Of a stretch of 64,000 nt of DNA, positions 18,620 through 27,950 are shown piece after piece. Numbering within the stretch: position 1 is the stretch's first letter; each line of letters begins with the position of its first letter. The translations under genes and the position numbers were made by a program. Location of the stretch: NCBI RefSeq assembly GCF_023935105.1, contig NZ_CP096040.1, positions 2,046,001-2,110,000 on the forward strand, in the 5' to 3' direction. Below the pieces are notes generated by a model. It made no database searches and had not been told where the DNA came from. It saw only the letters and a program-made list of their open reading frames with translations. This DNA comes from Caulobacter segnis. Lineage in GTDB: Bacteria; Pseudomonadota; Alphaproteobacteria; Caulobacterales; Caulobacteraceae.

Positions 18620-19975
18620 ATGGCCTCGGCCGCCGAACAACTCGCAGCCAACATGAATTTCTCGTCGTTCCAAAAGGCGACGGAACTTCACAAGCGTATC
18701 TGGTTCACGATCATCGCCCTGGTCGTCTACCGCCTTGGCACCTACGTTCCGATCCCCGGCATCGACCCGGCCGCGTTCGCGCGCCTGTTCAGCGGCAGCG
18801 CCGAGGGCATCCTCGGCATGTTCAACACGTTCTCGGGCGGCGCCGTGCAGCGCATGGCCATCTTCTCGCTGAACGTGATGCCCTACATCAGCGCCTCGAT
18901 CATCGTGCAGCTGATGGGCACGGTGTATCCGCCGTGGGAGAAGCTGAAGAAGGAAGGCGGGGAGGCGGGCCGCAAGACCCTCAACCAATACACCCGCTAC
19001 CTGGCCGTGGTGCTGGCCGTCGTGCAGTCGGCCTCGATCGCCATCGGCCTGCAAGCCCAGCCCGGCGTGGTCGCCGGCGGCGTGGGCTCGGCCTTCTTCG
19101 TCGTCTCGACCGTCGTCACCCTGACCGGCGGCACCCTGTTCCTGATGTGGCTGGGCGAGCAGATCACCAGCCGCGGCGTCGGCAACGGCGTCAGCTTGAT
19201 CATTTTCGCCGGCATCGTGGCCCACCTGCCGACCAGCCTCGGCCAGCTGCTGGTCCAGGCCCAGACCTCGGGCAACTACACCCCGCTGTTCCTGATCCTG
19301 ATCGGCGCCGTGGCCGCCATCCTGGCCATCGTCTTCATGGAGCGCTCGCAGCGCCGCCTGCTGGTCCACTATCCCAAGCGCCAGCAGGGCAACCGCATGA
19401 TCGGCGGCGAGAGCTCGTTCATGCCGCTGAAGATCAACACCGCCGGCGTCATCCCGCCGATCTTCGCCTCCAGCCTGCTGCTGCTGCCGACGACGGCCCT
19501 GCAGTTCGTGCAGACCGCCAACCTGCCGTCCTGGGCCTCGTGGCTGCCGGGCGTGGTGGGCGCGCTGCAGCACGGCCACCCGGCGTTCCTGATCTTCTAT
19601 TCGCTGCTGATCATCTTCTTCTCGTTCTTCTACACCTCGGTCGTGTTCAACCCCGAGGAAACGGCCGAGAACCTGCGCAAGTATGGCGGCTTCCTGCCGG
19701 GCATCCGCCCGGGCAAGCGCACCGCCGAGTACCTGGACTATGTGCTGACCCGCCTGACCGTGATCGGCGCGGCCTACATCACCGCCGTCTGCGTCATGCC
19801 GGAGCTGGTGATGATGGCGATCAAGTCGAACCAGTTCGCCCTGGGCGGCACCTCGATCCTGATCGTCGTGACGGTGACCATGGACACCGTGGCGCAGATC
19901 CAGTCGCACCTGCTGGCCCACCAGTACGAGGGCCTGATCAAGAAGTCGAAGCTGCGCGGCGGCCGCAACCGCTGA
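18620..19975 (+). CDS. secY: Preprotein translocase subunit SecY
   Basis: The 451-residue SecY is the channel subunit of SecYEG in the inner membrane. Ten hydrophobic segments are readable. Signatures include RLGTYVPIPGID at the plug region, MPYISASIIVQL, GGTLFLMWLGEQIT and the cytosolic loop NLRKYGGFLPGIRPGKRTAEYL. The N-terminal 35 residues are cytoplasmic. Unlike in most bacteria it is separated from rplO by about 270 bases with several hairpins. Confidence 0.98.
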   Translation: MASAAEQLAANMNFSSFQKATELHKRIWFTIIALVVYRLGTYVPIPGIDPAAFARLFSGSAEGILGMFNTFSGGAVQRMAIFSLNVMPYISASIIVQLMGTVYPPWEKLKKEGGEAGRKTLNQYTRYLAVVLAVVQSASIAIGLQAQPGVVAGGVGSAFFVVSTVVTLTGGTLFLMWLGEQITSRGVGNGVSLIIFAGIVAHLPTSLGQLLVQAQTSGNYTPLFLILIGAVAAILAIVFMERSQRRLLVHYPKRQQGNRMIGGESSFMPLKINTAGVIPPIFASSLLLLPTTALQFVQTANLPSWASWLPGVVGALQHGHPAFLIFYSLLIIFFSFFYTSVVFNPEETAENLRKYGGFLPGIRPGKRTAEYLDYVLTRLTVIGAAYITAVCVMPELVMMAIKSNQFALGGTSILIVVTVTMDTVAQIQSHLLAHQYEGLIKKSKLRGGRNR

Positions 19976-20003
19976 GCGGGGCTTCAATCCAATTAGAAGC
20001 GTC

Positions 20004-20033
20004 GGAAGCCGGTTTGTCACAAAACCGGCTTCC
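20004..20033 (+). terminator. Intrinsic terminator after secY
   Basis: GGAAGCCGGTTT (20004-20015) and AAACCGGCTTCC (20022-20033) are a perfect 12-bp stem followed by GTTTTCTTTC. It separates secY from adk. Confidence 0.85.
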
Positions 20034-20111
20034 GTTTTCTTTCCCGGGGCTCTAGGTCTGCTTCGGGAGATCAGCCGGGCGCAGACCCGGCAGACGCGCG
20101 AAGGGGCTTAA

Positions 20112-20681
20112 ATGAACTTGATCCTGTTCGGTCCGCCGGCGGCGGGGAAGGGCACCCAGGCCAAGCGCCTGGTCACCGAGCGTGGCATGGTCCAGCTGTC
20201 GACCGGCGACATGCTGCGCGCCGCCATCGCCTCGGGCTCGGACCTCGGCCAACGCGTCAAGGGCGTGCTGGACCGCGGCGAGCTGGTGACCGACGAGATC
20301 GTCATCGCCCTGATCGAGGAACGCCTGCCCGAGGCCGAGGCGGCCGGTGGCGCGATCTTCGACGGCTTCCCGCGCACGGTCGCCCAGGCCGAGGCTCTGG
20401 ACAGGATGTTGGCGGCGCGGGGACAGAAGATCGACTCCGTTCTCCGACTCAAGGTAGACGAGCCCGCCCTGATCGAACGGATCAAGAAGCGGTTCGAAGA
20501 CCAGGGACGGCCCGACGACAATCCCGAAGTGTTCGTGACCCGGTTGGCCGCCTACAATGCTCAGACCGCGCCGCTGCTGCCCTACTATGAAGGGCAGGGG
20601 AAGCTGACGGAGCTGGATGGGATGGGTTCGGTCGAAGCCGTCGCCAATTCCATCGACGCCGCTCTGTCGGTCGTCGCTTAA
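20112..20681 (+). CDS. adk: Adenylate kinase, short form
   Basis: The 189-residue enzyme interconverts ATP + AMP and 2 ADP. It shows the P-loop GPPAAGKGTQA (residues 7-17), the AMP-site STGDMLR and the DGFPRT motif. The LID is the short type: after IKKRFEDQGRPDDNPEVF there is no 27-residue insert and no zinc cysteines, as in other alphaproteobacteria. AAGGGG precedes the ATG. Confidence 0.97.
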   Translation: MNLILFGPPAAGKGTQAKRLVTERGMVQLSTGDMLRAAIASGSDLGQRVKGVLDRGELVTDEIVIALIEERLPEAEAAGGAIFDGFPRTVAQAEALDRMLAARGQKIDSVLRLKVDEPALIERIKKRFEDQGRPDDNPEVFVTRLAAYNAQTAPLLPYYEGQGKLTELDGMGSVEAVANSIDAALSVVA

Positions 20682-20721
20682 GAAAAGCCCGAATTCACTG
20701 GAACCCCGGTGGATTCAGTTG

Positions 20722-20749
20722 TTGACGGAAGCGAAACGATCCCTATAAC
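20722..20749 (+). promoter_or_regulatory. Promoter of the alpha operon (rpsM-rplQ)
   Basis: TTGACG (20722-20727) and TATAAC (20744-20749) are spaced by 16 bases, the clearest housekeeping promoter in the window. The inverted arms CGGAAGCG (20726-20733) and CGCTTCCG (20754-20761) overlap it. Confidence 0.7.
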
Positions 20750-20856
20750 GGGGCGCTTCCGCGAAAGGGCGCGATCCGTGCGCGCCGGTTTTGGTCTCTG
20801 GACCGGGCCGGGCGCGCCGTTCGCGTCTTTAGTGCGTGACTAGGAGAACATTAGAC

Positions 20857-21225
20857 GTGGCCCGTATCGCAGGCGTCAACATCCCGACGAACAAGCGCGT
20901 TCTGATCGCGCTTCAGTACATTCACGGCATCGGCCAACGGTCCGCTCGTGAGATCATCACGAAGGTGGGCATCGAGGATGCGCGTCGGGTCAATCAACTG
21001 ACCGACGCCGAAGTCCTGCAGATCCGCGAGACCATCGACCGCGACTACACCGTCGAGGGCGATCTGCGTCGCGAGAACTCGATGAACATCAAGCGTCTGA
21101 TGGACCTGGCCTGCTATCGCGGCCTGCGTCACCGCAAGGGCCTACCGGTCCGCGGTCAGCGCACCCACACGAACGCTCGTACCCGCAAGGGTCCGGCCAA
21201 GCCGATCGCCGGCAAGAAGAAATAA
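20857..21225 (+). CDS. rpsM: 30S ribosomal protein S13
   Basis: The 122-residue S13 ([50 protein letters not shown]) starts with GTG at 20857. TAGGAGA at 20841-20847 gives good spacing and the standard N-terminus; a GTG 21 bases upstream would add seven non-conserved residues. Confidence 0.97.
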   Translation: MARIAGVNIPTNKRVLIALQYIHGIGQRSAREIITKVGIEDARRVNQLTDAEVLQIRETIDRDYTVEGDLRRENSMNIKRLMDLACYRGLRHRKGLPVRGQRTHTNARTRKGPAKPIAGKKK

Positions 21226-21237
21226 GGTAGCCTGACG

Positions 21238-21627
21238 ATGGCCAAGGAACCGGGTCGCGTTAAAAAGCGCGAACGCAAGAACATCACCTCGGGCGTGGCG
21301 CACGTGAACGCCTCGTTCAACAACACCATGATCACCATCACCGACGCCCAGGGCAACACGATCTCGTGGTCCTCGGCCGGCATGATGGGCTTCAAGGGCT
21401 CGCGCAAGTCGACCCCGTACGCCGCTCAGATGGCTGCGGAAGACGCGGGCAAGAAGGCCGCCGAGCACGGCGTGAAGACCCTGGAAGTCAACGTCTCGGG
21501 TCCGGGTTCTGGCCGTGAATCGGCCCTGCGTGCTCTGCAAGCCGCGGGCATGACCATCACGACCATCCGCGACGTCACGCCGATCCCGCACAACGGCTGC
21601 CGTCCGCCCAAGCGTCGTCGCGTCTAG
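21238..21627 (+). CDS. rpsK: 30S ribosomal protein S11
   Basis: The 129-residue S11 ([45 protein letters not shown]) is a platform protein next to the E-site mRNA. Usual length. Confidence 0.98.
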   Translation: MAKEPGRVKKRERKNITSGVAHVNASFNNTMITITDAQGNTISWSSAGMMGFKGSRKSTPYAAQMAAEDAGKKAAEHGVKTLEVNVSGPGSGRESALRALQAAGMTITTIRDVTPIPHNGCRPPKRRRV

Positions 21628-21704
21628 TACTTTTTAGACCACTAATCTCCTTCGCCGGCTGCGCAAAACGCGGCCGGCGAGCCGCGTTCAAGGGACCCGA
21701 CCAC

Positions 21705-22721
21705 GTGATCGAAAGAAACTGGAACGAGCTGATCCGTCCTGAGAAGCCGCAGATCGAAACCGGCGCCGATGCGACCCGCAAGGCCCGTATCGTCGCCGAG
21801 CCGCTCGAGCGCGGTTTCGGTGTGACGCTCGGCAACGCCCTGCGTCGCGTTCTGCTCTCGTCGCTGCAAGGCGCCGCCGTCACCGCCATCCAGATCGATG
21901 GCGTGGTGCACGAATTCTCCTCGCTCGAGGGCGTCCGCGAAGACGTCGTCGACATCGTTCTGAACATCAAGCAACTGGCCGTTCGGATGCATGCCGAAGG
22001 CCCGAAGCGCATGACCCTGCGCGCCACGGGCCCCGGCCCGGTGACCGCTGGTCAGATCGAAACCCCGGCCGACATCGAAATCCTGAACCCCGACCACGTG
22101 CTCTGCACGCTGGACGACGGCGCTTCGGTGCGCATGGAGTTCACGGTCAACACCGGCAAGGGCTATGTCCCGGCCGACCGTAACCGTCCGGAAGACGCGC
22201 CGATCGGCCTGATCGCCGTCGACGCCCTGTACTCGCCGGTCAAGCGCGTCGCCTATCGCGTCGAGCCGACCCGTCAGGGCCAGTCGCTGGACTACGACAA
22301 GCTGATCCTGGAAGTGGAAACCAACGGCGCCGTCACTCCGGTGGACGCCGTGGCCTACGCCGCCCGGATCCTGCAGGACCAACTGCAGATCTTCATCACC
22401 TTCGAGGAACCGAAGGCCAAGTCGGCCGACGAATCCAAGCCGGAACTGCCGTTCAACCCGGCCCTGCTGAAGAAGGTCGATGAGCTGGAACTGTCGGTCC
22501 GTTCGGCCAACTGCCTGAAGAACGACAACATCGTCTACATCGGCGACCTTATCCAAAAGACCGAAGCCGAGATGCTCCGCACCCCGAACTTCGGCCGCAA
22601 GTCGCTGAACGAGATCAAGGAAGTGCTCGCCGGCATGGGTCTGCACCTCGGCATGGACGTGCCGAACTGGCCGCCGGAGAACATCGAAGACCTGGCCAAG
22701 AAGTTCGAAGACCAAATCTAA
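21705..22721 (+). CDS. rpoA: RNA polymerase alpha subunit
   Basis: The 338-residue alpha subunit has the assembly domain (residues about 1-235, with [25 protein letters not shown]) and the C-terminal UP-element/activator domain ([39 protein letters not shown]). Its start is GTG: the bases before it read ACCACGTGATC. Confidence 0.98.
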   Translation: MIERNWNELIRPEKPQIETGADATRKARIVAEPLERGFGVTLGNALRRVLLSSLQGAAVTAIQIDGVVHEFSSLEGVREDVVDIVLNIKQLAVRMHAEGPKRMTLRATGPGPVTAGQIETPADIEILNPDHVLCTLDDGASVRMEFTVNTGKGYVPADRNRPEDAPIGLIAVDALYSPVKRVAYRVEPTRQGQSLDYDKLILEVETNGAVTPVDAVAYAARILQDQLQIFITFEEPKAKSADESKPELPFNPALLKKVDELELSVRSANCLKNDNIVYIGDLIQKTEAEMLRTPNFGRKSLNEIKEVLAGMGLHLGMDVPNWPPENIEDLAKKFEDQI

Positions 22722-22750
22722 GAACCTCGAAGCCTAACGCGCTAAATCCG

Positions 22751-22784
22751 GGCCGCCTTTCCTTCCTCGGAAGGGAGGGCGGCC
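22751..22784 (+). terminator. Long hairpin between rpoA and rplQ
   Basis: GGCCGCCTTTCCTTCC (22751-22766) pairs with GGAAGGGAGGGCGGCC (22769-22784) over 16 bp, with two G.U pairs and a very tight loop. No T run follows, so it may be a partial terminator, a processing site or mRNA-stability structure between rpoA and rplQ. Confidence 0.5.
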
Positions 22785-22919
22785 TGGGCCTTATGAAGCC
22801 GCAACAGCGGTGGAGGGCCCCGGCGCTTCGCTCTGACCCGGTCGGGACGGACCAGGATTGGTGACAATCAGGCGCTCATTCGTTTGCGCCGCTCGGGCTG
22901 ATCGCCCAGGAGATAGAAA

Positions 22920-23333
22920 ATGCGTCACGGTAAGGCTCACCGTAAACTCGGCCGCACCTCGGCTCACCGCACCGCCATGTTCGCCAACATGTCGGCCTCG
23001 CTGATCAAGCACGAGCAGATCGTCACCACCCTGCCGAAGGCCAAGGAACTGCGTCCGATCGTCGAAAAGCTGGTCACCCTGGCCAAGCGCGGCGACCTGC
23101 ACGCCCGTCGTCAGGCCATCAGCTCGGTTCGCGACGTCGAACAAGTCGGCAAGCTCTTCGCGGTCCTCGGCCCGCGCTACAAGGACCGTCAGGGCGGCTA
23201 CATCCGCGTCCTGAAGGCCGGCTTCCGCTACGGCGACAACGCCCCGCTGGCCGTCATCGAGTTCGTCGACCGCGACGTCTCGGAAAAGGGCAAGGACTCC
23301 GGTCCGGTCTACACGAACGAAGCCGAAGACTAA
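22920..23333 (+). CDS. rplQ: 50S ribosomal protein L17
   Basis: The 137-residue L17 ([51 protein letters not shown]) closes the cluster. GGAGA lies before the ATG; 198 bases separate it from rpoA. Confidence 0.98.
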   Translation: MRHGKAHRKLGRTSAHRTAMFANMSASLIKHEQIVTTLPKAKELRPIVEKLVTLAKRGDLHARRQAISSVRDVEQVGKLFAVLGPRYKDRQGGYIRVLKAGFRYGDNAPLAVIEFVDRDVSEKGKDSGPVYTNEAED

Positions 23334-23360
23334 GATCTTTCAGGTTCGCCTGAACGCGAG

Positions 23361-23382
23361 GGCCCCGGAGAAATCCGGGGCC
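23361..23382 (+). terminator. Intrinsic terminator of the alpha operon
   Basis: GGCCCCGGA and TCCGGGGCC flank a GAAA tetraloop and are followed by TTTTTCG. A textbook terminator right after rplQ. Confidence 0.92.
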
Positions 23383-23516
23383 TTTTTCGTTGGCGACAAA
23401 GCTCTTCTCCGGAGACTGCGCTGATACCGTCGGGACCTTGCCAACAAGGTCTCGGTTTGTGGGCCGGGGCGTTCGCGTATTGACCTCAGGATCCCGCTGC
23501 GAGAGGGCTTGTAACG

Positions 23517-24143
23517 ATGACGCACCGCGCTTTCGTCCTGATCGAAACATCTGCCGAGCGCTCGCCCGGCAAGGCTGTCCTGTCGGCGATCGCCTTGGCG
23601 ATGGCCCTAACCGCCTGCGCCACGCCGTCCGCTTCGCCCACGGCGGCCGCCGAGCAGCAGCCTGGCGCATTCTCCGAGGCGCGCCTCGATGCTGACCGCT
23701 ATCGCGTCATGCTCGTCGGGCAGCGCCAGGAGCCGCGCGAGACCGTCCAGCTGGCGCTGTTGAATCGCGCCGCCGAACTGACGGTGCGCGAGGGCTACGA
23801 CTGGTTCGAGACCACCGATCAAGGCGCGCGCGTTCAGTCGCGATTGGTCGCCGGATCCAGCCCGATCATGCAGCCGGGTTTCATGTGGGGCGGCGGCGAG
23901 GGGTTTCTGCCTCGGTCTTGGCGCGACACCGGTCCGCGCTGGGGCAGCGGATGGCGAGACTGGGATCCGTTCCTGGGCGAACCGTCCTTCGCGAACCGCG
24001 GCCAAGTCCGGGCTACGGACCTAGTCGTCGCCGCGGCCGTGATCGTGCTCCACAAGGGTGTCAGGCCCGCGGATACTACGCAGGCCTACGACGCAAGAGC
24101 GCTTCTAGCGCGGAGCCGTCCGTCGGAACCCGTGCGCCCCTGA
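23517..24143 (+). CDS. CC0125/CC1285-family lipoprotein (first copy)
   Basis: The 208-residue protein has an atypically long charged N-region, then a hydrophobic stretch with lipobox LTAC near residue 37. It matches the family block LDADRYRVMLVGQ...LLNRAAELTVREGYDWFETTD, which parallels LEAGRYRVTF...LLRAAELALRDGYDWFRVAD of the second copy at 35993. The C-terminal part is rich in Trp/Gly/Arg and ends in a YDAR motif also shared by the second copy. A shorter start near 23580 would give a more normal signal peptide. Outer-membrane or periplasmic lipoprotein; function unknown. Confidence 0.75.
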   Translation: MTHRAFVLIETSAERSPGKAVLSAIALAMALTACATPSASPTAAAEQQPGAFSEARLDADRYRVMLVGQRQEPRETVQLALLNRAAELTVREGYDWFETTDQGARVQSRLVAGSSPIMQPGFMWGGGEGFLPRSWRDTGPRWGSGWRDWDPFLGEPSFANRGQVRATDLVVAAAVIVLHKGVRPADTTQAYDARALLARSRPSEPVRP

Positions 24144-24166
24144 TCCAAATCGTCGGACGGAAGAGC

Positions 24167-24715
24167 TCAGCCCTTCGGCTTCACCGGCCGCGCCGGATTG
24201 CCGACCACGGTCGCGCCCACCGGCACGTCGCGGGTCACCACCGCGCCCGCCCCGATCACCGCGTCGTCGCCGATCGTCACGCCGGGCAGGATGATCGCGC
24301 CGCCGCCGATCCAGACATTGGCGCCGATGTGGATCGGCTTGCCGGACTCCAGGCCCGCGCGGCGCTCGACCGGATCGCGCGGATGGTCGGCGGTCAGGAT
24401 CTGCACACCCGGGCCGATGGCCGTGGCCGCCCCGATGGTGACTTCGACCACGTCCAGGATCACGCAGCCGAAGTTCATAAAGACGCCGTCGCCCAGCCTG
24501 ATGTTGTAGCCATAGTCGACGTGGAAGGGCGCCCGGACGGCGACGTTCTCGCCGACCGCGCCAAGGCCCTCGACCAACAGGGCGGGGCGCTCGTCCAGCT
24601 TGGAGGCGTTGTAGCGGTCCATCCACGCCTGGGCGGCGCGCTGGTCGGCCTGGATCTCGGGATCGGCGGCGCTGTAAGGCTCGCCGGCCAGCATCCGCTG
24701 CTTCTGGGTCTTCAC
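24167..24715 (-). CDS. Sugar O-acetyltransferase (maltose/galactoside acetyltransferase type)
   Basis: The 182-residue protein has the Mac N-terminal segment (KQRMLAGEPYSAADPEIQADQ) and a left-handed beta-helix of hexapeptide repeats with the catalytic histidine region TADHPRDP, followed by KPIHIGANVWIGGGAIILPGVTIG. It uses acetyl-CoA on a sugar hydroxyl. AAGGAG, 5 bases upstream of GTG 24715, picks this start; GTG 24719-24721 overlapping the permease stop is the alternative. Translation is coupled to the ABC permease. Confidence 0.85.
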   Translation of the reverse strand: MKTQKQRMLAGEPYSAADPEIQADQRAAQAWMDRYNASKLDERPALLVEGLGAVGENVAVRAPFHVDYGYNIRLGDGVFMNFGCVILDVVEVTIGAATAIGPGVQILTADHPRDPVERRAGLESGKPIHIGANVWIGGGAIILPGVTIGDDAVIGAGAVVTRDVPVGATVVGNPARPVKPKG

Positions 24716-24717
24716 GC

Positions 24718-25545
24718 TCACTCCTTGGTCAGGTCCTGGCGGCGGAACAGCAACACCGCGCCCCCGGCCAGCACCGTCGTCCAGGCCAGCAGCGCGATGA
24801 GGGCGGCGCCCGCGGAATTGGACGCCTGGCCCAGTTGGGCGGGATCCAGCAGGGCCGCGCGCAGCAGGTCGGCGTCGAAGACGGGCAGGGCCAGCAGCTT
24901 CCAGCTGGGCTGGCCTTCCTCCATCAGCCGCAACGAACTGGCCAGCACGGTCTGGACGACGCGTACGCCAAGGCAGGCGATGACCACGCCCAGGGTCGAG
25001 CGTGACAGCACGCCCACGCAGGCCGCCAGGGCCGCCAGGGTCATGGCCTCCAGCCAGGTGATGGCCAGGACCCCGAGGATGTCGAACGGCCCGCGCTCGA
25101 ACATCGAGAAGCTCAGGGTCTTGCCGTTGATGCCCGCGCCGATCACGCCGGCCGCCGCCGACAGCACGGCGGTCAGCACCAGGCTCCAGAACATCGCTTC
25201 GCCGACCACGATCAGCTTGGCCAGCAGCAGGTTCTGGCGGGTGTTGCGCGGGGTCAGCAGCCGCCAGGTCTCCCAGCGATAGTCGCCGGCCAGCACGGCC
25301 GCCGCGCCGATCATCAGGAACAGGGCGTCGAAGGTCGAAAAGCCCGTGGCCAGCGCCTTGATCACCTGGTCGACCAGGCCGATCCCGACGCCGGGCATCG
25401 GCTTCTTGATCACGTGGCGCATGAAGAGGTCGCCGCCCACACTGAGGACGAACCCCACCAGCGGCGCGAAGCAGAAGCCCCAGAACATCGTCGAGCGGTC
25501 GCGCAGCAGGCGGAAGCGTTCGGCGGCGATGGCGTCGGCGAGCAT
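24718..25545 (-). CDS. ABC-2 type transporter permease
   Basis: The 275-residue membrane protein has about six hydrophobic segments (first FWGFCFAPLVGFVLSVGG). The DYRWETWRLLTPRNTRQNLLLAKL stretch is typical of ABC-2 permeases. Its start overlaps the stop of the ATPase gene by one base. With that ATPase it would form an exporter; the substrate is unknown. Confidence 0.85.
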   Translation of the reverse strand: MLADAIAAERFRLLRDRSTMFWGFCFAPLVGFVLSVGGDLFMRHVIKKPMPGVGIGLVDQVIKALATGFSTFDALFLMIGAAAVLAGDYRWETWRLLTPRNTRQNLLLAKLIVVGEAMFWSLVLTAVLSAAAGVIGAGINGKTLSFSMFERGPFDILGVLAITWLEAMTLAALAACVGVLSRSTLGVVIACLGVRVVQTVLASSLRLMEEGQPSWKLLALPVFDADLLRAALLDPAQLGQASNSAGAALIALLAWTTVLAGGAVLLFRRQDLTKE

Positions 25546-26441
25546 CAGGCGGCTCCTTCGCTCTGCAGGGTCTTGAGATACACGCCTTCCAGGTCGACCT
25601 CACGCCAGCGGGCTTCGACGATGTCGACTCCGGCCGTCACGAGACTCCGGATCAGCTCGGGAGCTTCCTCGCGGGCGATGTCGGCCAGGACCGCGTCGGG
25701 CCCGTCGGCCGCGCCCCGGCCGCCCAGCACCGCAAGCACCTGGGCGACGGGCGAGGAGACGGTGATGCGCAGGCGGGCCTCGCCGGCGGTCAGCTCGGCG
25801 ACGCCGCCCTCGGCCACGACCTTGCCCTTGGACAGGATGGCGACCCGGTCACAGACCCGGCGCACCTCGTCCAGCTGGTGGCTGGCCAGGATGACGGTGA
25901 CGCCCTCGCGCTTGGCCAGGTCGACGATCAGGGCGCGGATTTCCTGGATGCCGGCCGGGTCCATGCCGCTGGTCGGTTCGTCCAGGATCACCAGCTGGGG
26001 TTTGGTCAGGAACGCAGCCGCCAGGCCCAGGCGCTGCTTCATGCCCACCGAGAAGCCGCTGGTCGAGCGGTCGGCGGCGTGGGTCAGGCTGACCCGCTCC
26101 AGCCAGCCGGCGACGTCGGCGGTTTTAGCGCCGCTCTCCAGGGCCAGCATCGTCAGGGTGTCGCGGGCGGTCAGATAGGCGGGATAGCGCGGCGTCTCGA
26201 TCATCGAGCCGACCTTGCGCAGGGCGGTGATGTCGCCGGCTGGGGCGCCAAAGAGGCTGGCCGAGCCGCTGGTCGGCCGCACCAGGCCCAGGGCGATGCG
26301 GAACAGGGTGCTCTTGCCGGCGCCGTTGGGGCCCAGGACCCCGAACACGCCACCGGCGGGAATGGCGAGCGAGAAGTCGTCGAGGGCGCGCACCGCCCCG
26401 TAGGTCTTGGTGAGGCGGTCGGCCTCGAGGGCGATCGACAT
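25545..26441 (-). CDS. ABC transporter ATP-binding protein
   Basis: The 298-residue ATPase has Walker A GPNGAGKS near residue 39, signature FSVGMKQRLGLA near 128, Walker B LVILDEPTSGMDP and the H-loop ASHQLDEVRR. The C-terminal 70 residues are an extra regulatory region common in DrrA/CcmA-like exporters. First gene of the three-gene minus-strand unit, ending with the acetyltransferase; divergent from the phosphodiesterase gene. Confidence 0.92.
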   Translation of the reverse strand: MSIALEADRLTKTYGAVRALDDFSLAIPAGGVFGVLGPNGAGKSTLFRIALGLVRPTSGSASLFGAPAGDITALRKVGSMIETPRYPAYLTARDTLTMLALESGAKTADVAGWLERVSLTHAADRSTSGFSVGMKQRLGLAAAFLTKPQLVILDEPTSGMDPAGIQEIRALIVDLAKREGVTVILASHQLDEVRRVCDRVAILSKGKVVAEGGVAELTAGEARLRITVSSPVAQVLAVLGGRGAADGPDAVLADIAREEAPELIRSLVTAGVDIVEARWREVDLEGVYLKTLQSEGAA

Positions 26442-26606
26442 GCGAGATTCCCGGGCGCCGAACGACTCGGCTCGACGCGGGGACTATGGCGAGGCGCCGG
26501 GCATGCGCCAAGTTAAGAGCCGGTCATGGGACGGGGCGCGATTGTCATATGCGCGCAATCTCGTGGCGTGATGAGGTCGGTTCAGTTTCGCCGCGTGAGT
26601 CTTTCC

Positions 26607-27851
26607 ATGGTCGTTCGCCGTCTCGCACGCCTGGCCCTGGGCCTGGTTCTGGCCCTCGCGGCGGCGAGCGCTCCCGCCCTGGCGCGCGAGACGGCGCCGC
26701 ACCTGACGATCCTGGTCTCGCTGGACGGCTTCCGCGCCGACTATCTGGATCGCGGCGTGACGCCGAACCTGAAGGCCCTGGCCGACGACGGCGCGCGGGG
26801 CGCCATGCGGCCTTCGTTCCCCAGCCTGACCTATCCGAACCATTACACCCTGGTGACCGGCAAGCGGCCGGATCACAGCGGCGTGGTCGGCAACGAGATG
26901 GAGGACACGGTGATCGGCGGGCCCAAGTTCAAGATGAACGGCCCGACCGCCAACGATCCGCGCTGGTGGAACCAGGCCAAGCCGTTTTGGGTCTCGGTCG
27001 AGCAGCAGGGCAAGAAGGCCGCGGCGATGTTCTGGCCCGGCTCGGAGGCCGAGATCGACGGCGTGCGGCCCACGCACTGGGTCAAGTACGACAGCAAATT
27101 CCCGTACGACGCCCGCATCGACCAGGTGCTGGCCTGGTTGGACGGCGCCGACGGCCCGCCGCTGGCCTTCACGACGCTGTATTTCGACGCCGCCGACACC
27201 GAGGGACATCACTACGGGCCGGACTCGCCGGAGCTGCGCGCCGCTCTGGTCGAGGTCGACCGGCAGGTCGGGCGCCTGATCGAGGGCCTGAAGGCGCGGG
27301 GGCGGTTCGAGGCGACGGACATCATCGTGGTCGCCGACCATGGCATGGCGCCGTTGCCGGCCGCCCACCGCGTGGTGCTGGACGACCTGGTCGACATGTC
27401 CAAGGTCCATCTGGTCACCAAGGGCGCGGTGACCAGCCTGTCGGCGGCGCCGGGTCACGAACGGGCCGTCGCCAAGGCGTTCCTGTTCAAGCCCCTGCCG
27501 CACATGACCTGCTGGAGGAAGGCGGCGATCCCGGCCCGCTTCCACTACGGCCGCAACAGACGCGTGCCGGCCATCGTCTGCCTGTCGCAGACGGGCTGGT
27601 ACACCACCACCCTGGAAGCCAGGGCCAAGCCCGGCAAGTGGGACAATGTCGACGGCGGGGCGCATGGCTTCGATCCCTATGACCCGCTGATGCGCGCGGT
27701 GTTCGTGGCCCACGGGCCCTCGTTCAAGCCGGGCGTGGTCCTGCCGCTGTTCGACAATGTCGACGTCTATCCGCTGCTGGCCCGGATCACCGGGGTGACG
27801 CCCGAGAGGGGCGATGGTTCGCTGGCGATTGTTGGTCGAGCGCTGAGGTAG
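26607..27851 (+). CDS. Ectonucleotide pyrophosphatase/phosphodiesterase-like protein
   Basis: The protein (414 residues from ATG 26607) has a signal peptide (VVRRLARLALGLVLALAAASAPALA). It belongs to the alkaline phosphatase superfamily, NPP branch: metal site LVSLDGFRADYL, nucleophile Thr in FPSLTYPNHYTLVTG, second metal site YFDAADTEGHHYGPDS and VVADHGM. It would cleave phosphodiester or pyrophosphate bonds of nucleotides in the periplasm. Longer starts at 26526, 26571 and 26595 are open but place extra residues ahead of the signal peptide. Confidence 0.87.
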   Translation: MVVRRLARLALGLVLALAAASAPALARETAPHLTILVSLDGFRADYLDRGVTPNLKALADDGARGAMRPSFPSLTYPNHYTLVTGKRPDHSGVVGNEMEDTVIGGPKFKMNGPTANDPRWWNQAKPFWVSVEQQGKKAAAMFWPGSEAEIDGVRPTHWVKYDSKFPYDARIDQVLAWLDGADGPPLAFTTLYFDAADTEGHHYGPDSPELRAALVEVDRQVGRLIEGLKARGRFEATDIIVVADHGMAPLPAAHRVVLDDLVDMSKVHLVTKGAVTSLSAAPGHERAVAKAFLFKPLPHMTCWRKAAIPARFHYGRNRRVPAIVCLSQTGWYTTTLEARAKPGKWDNVDGGAHGFDPYDPLMRAVFVAHGPSFKPGVVLPLFDNVDVYPLLARITGVTPERGDGSLAIVGRALR

Positions 27852-27857
27852 CCGAAA

Positions 27858-27941
27858 CCTCGCCCTTCGACAGGCTCAGGGGGAGGTTTCTACTGAGGCG
27901 TCCGGGAGTAGTCCTCACCCTGAGCTCGTCGAAGGGCGAGG
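27858..27941. repeat. Intergenic inverted repeat of the CTTCGACAGGCTCAGG type
   Basis: CCTCGCCCTTCGACAGGCTCAGGG (27858-27881) and its near-perfect inverse at 27918-27941 (two mismatches) enclose a 36-base spacer. This sequence type is dispersed in many alphaproteobacterial intergenic regions. Here it lies between convergent genes and may end both transcripts. Confidence 0.85.
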
Positions 27942-27950
27942 ACGGCCCCG

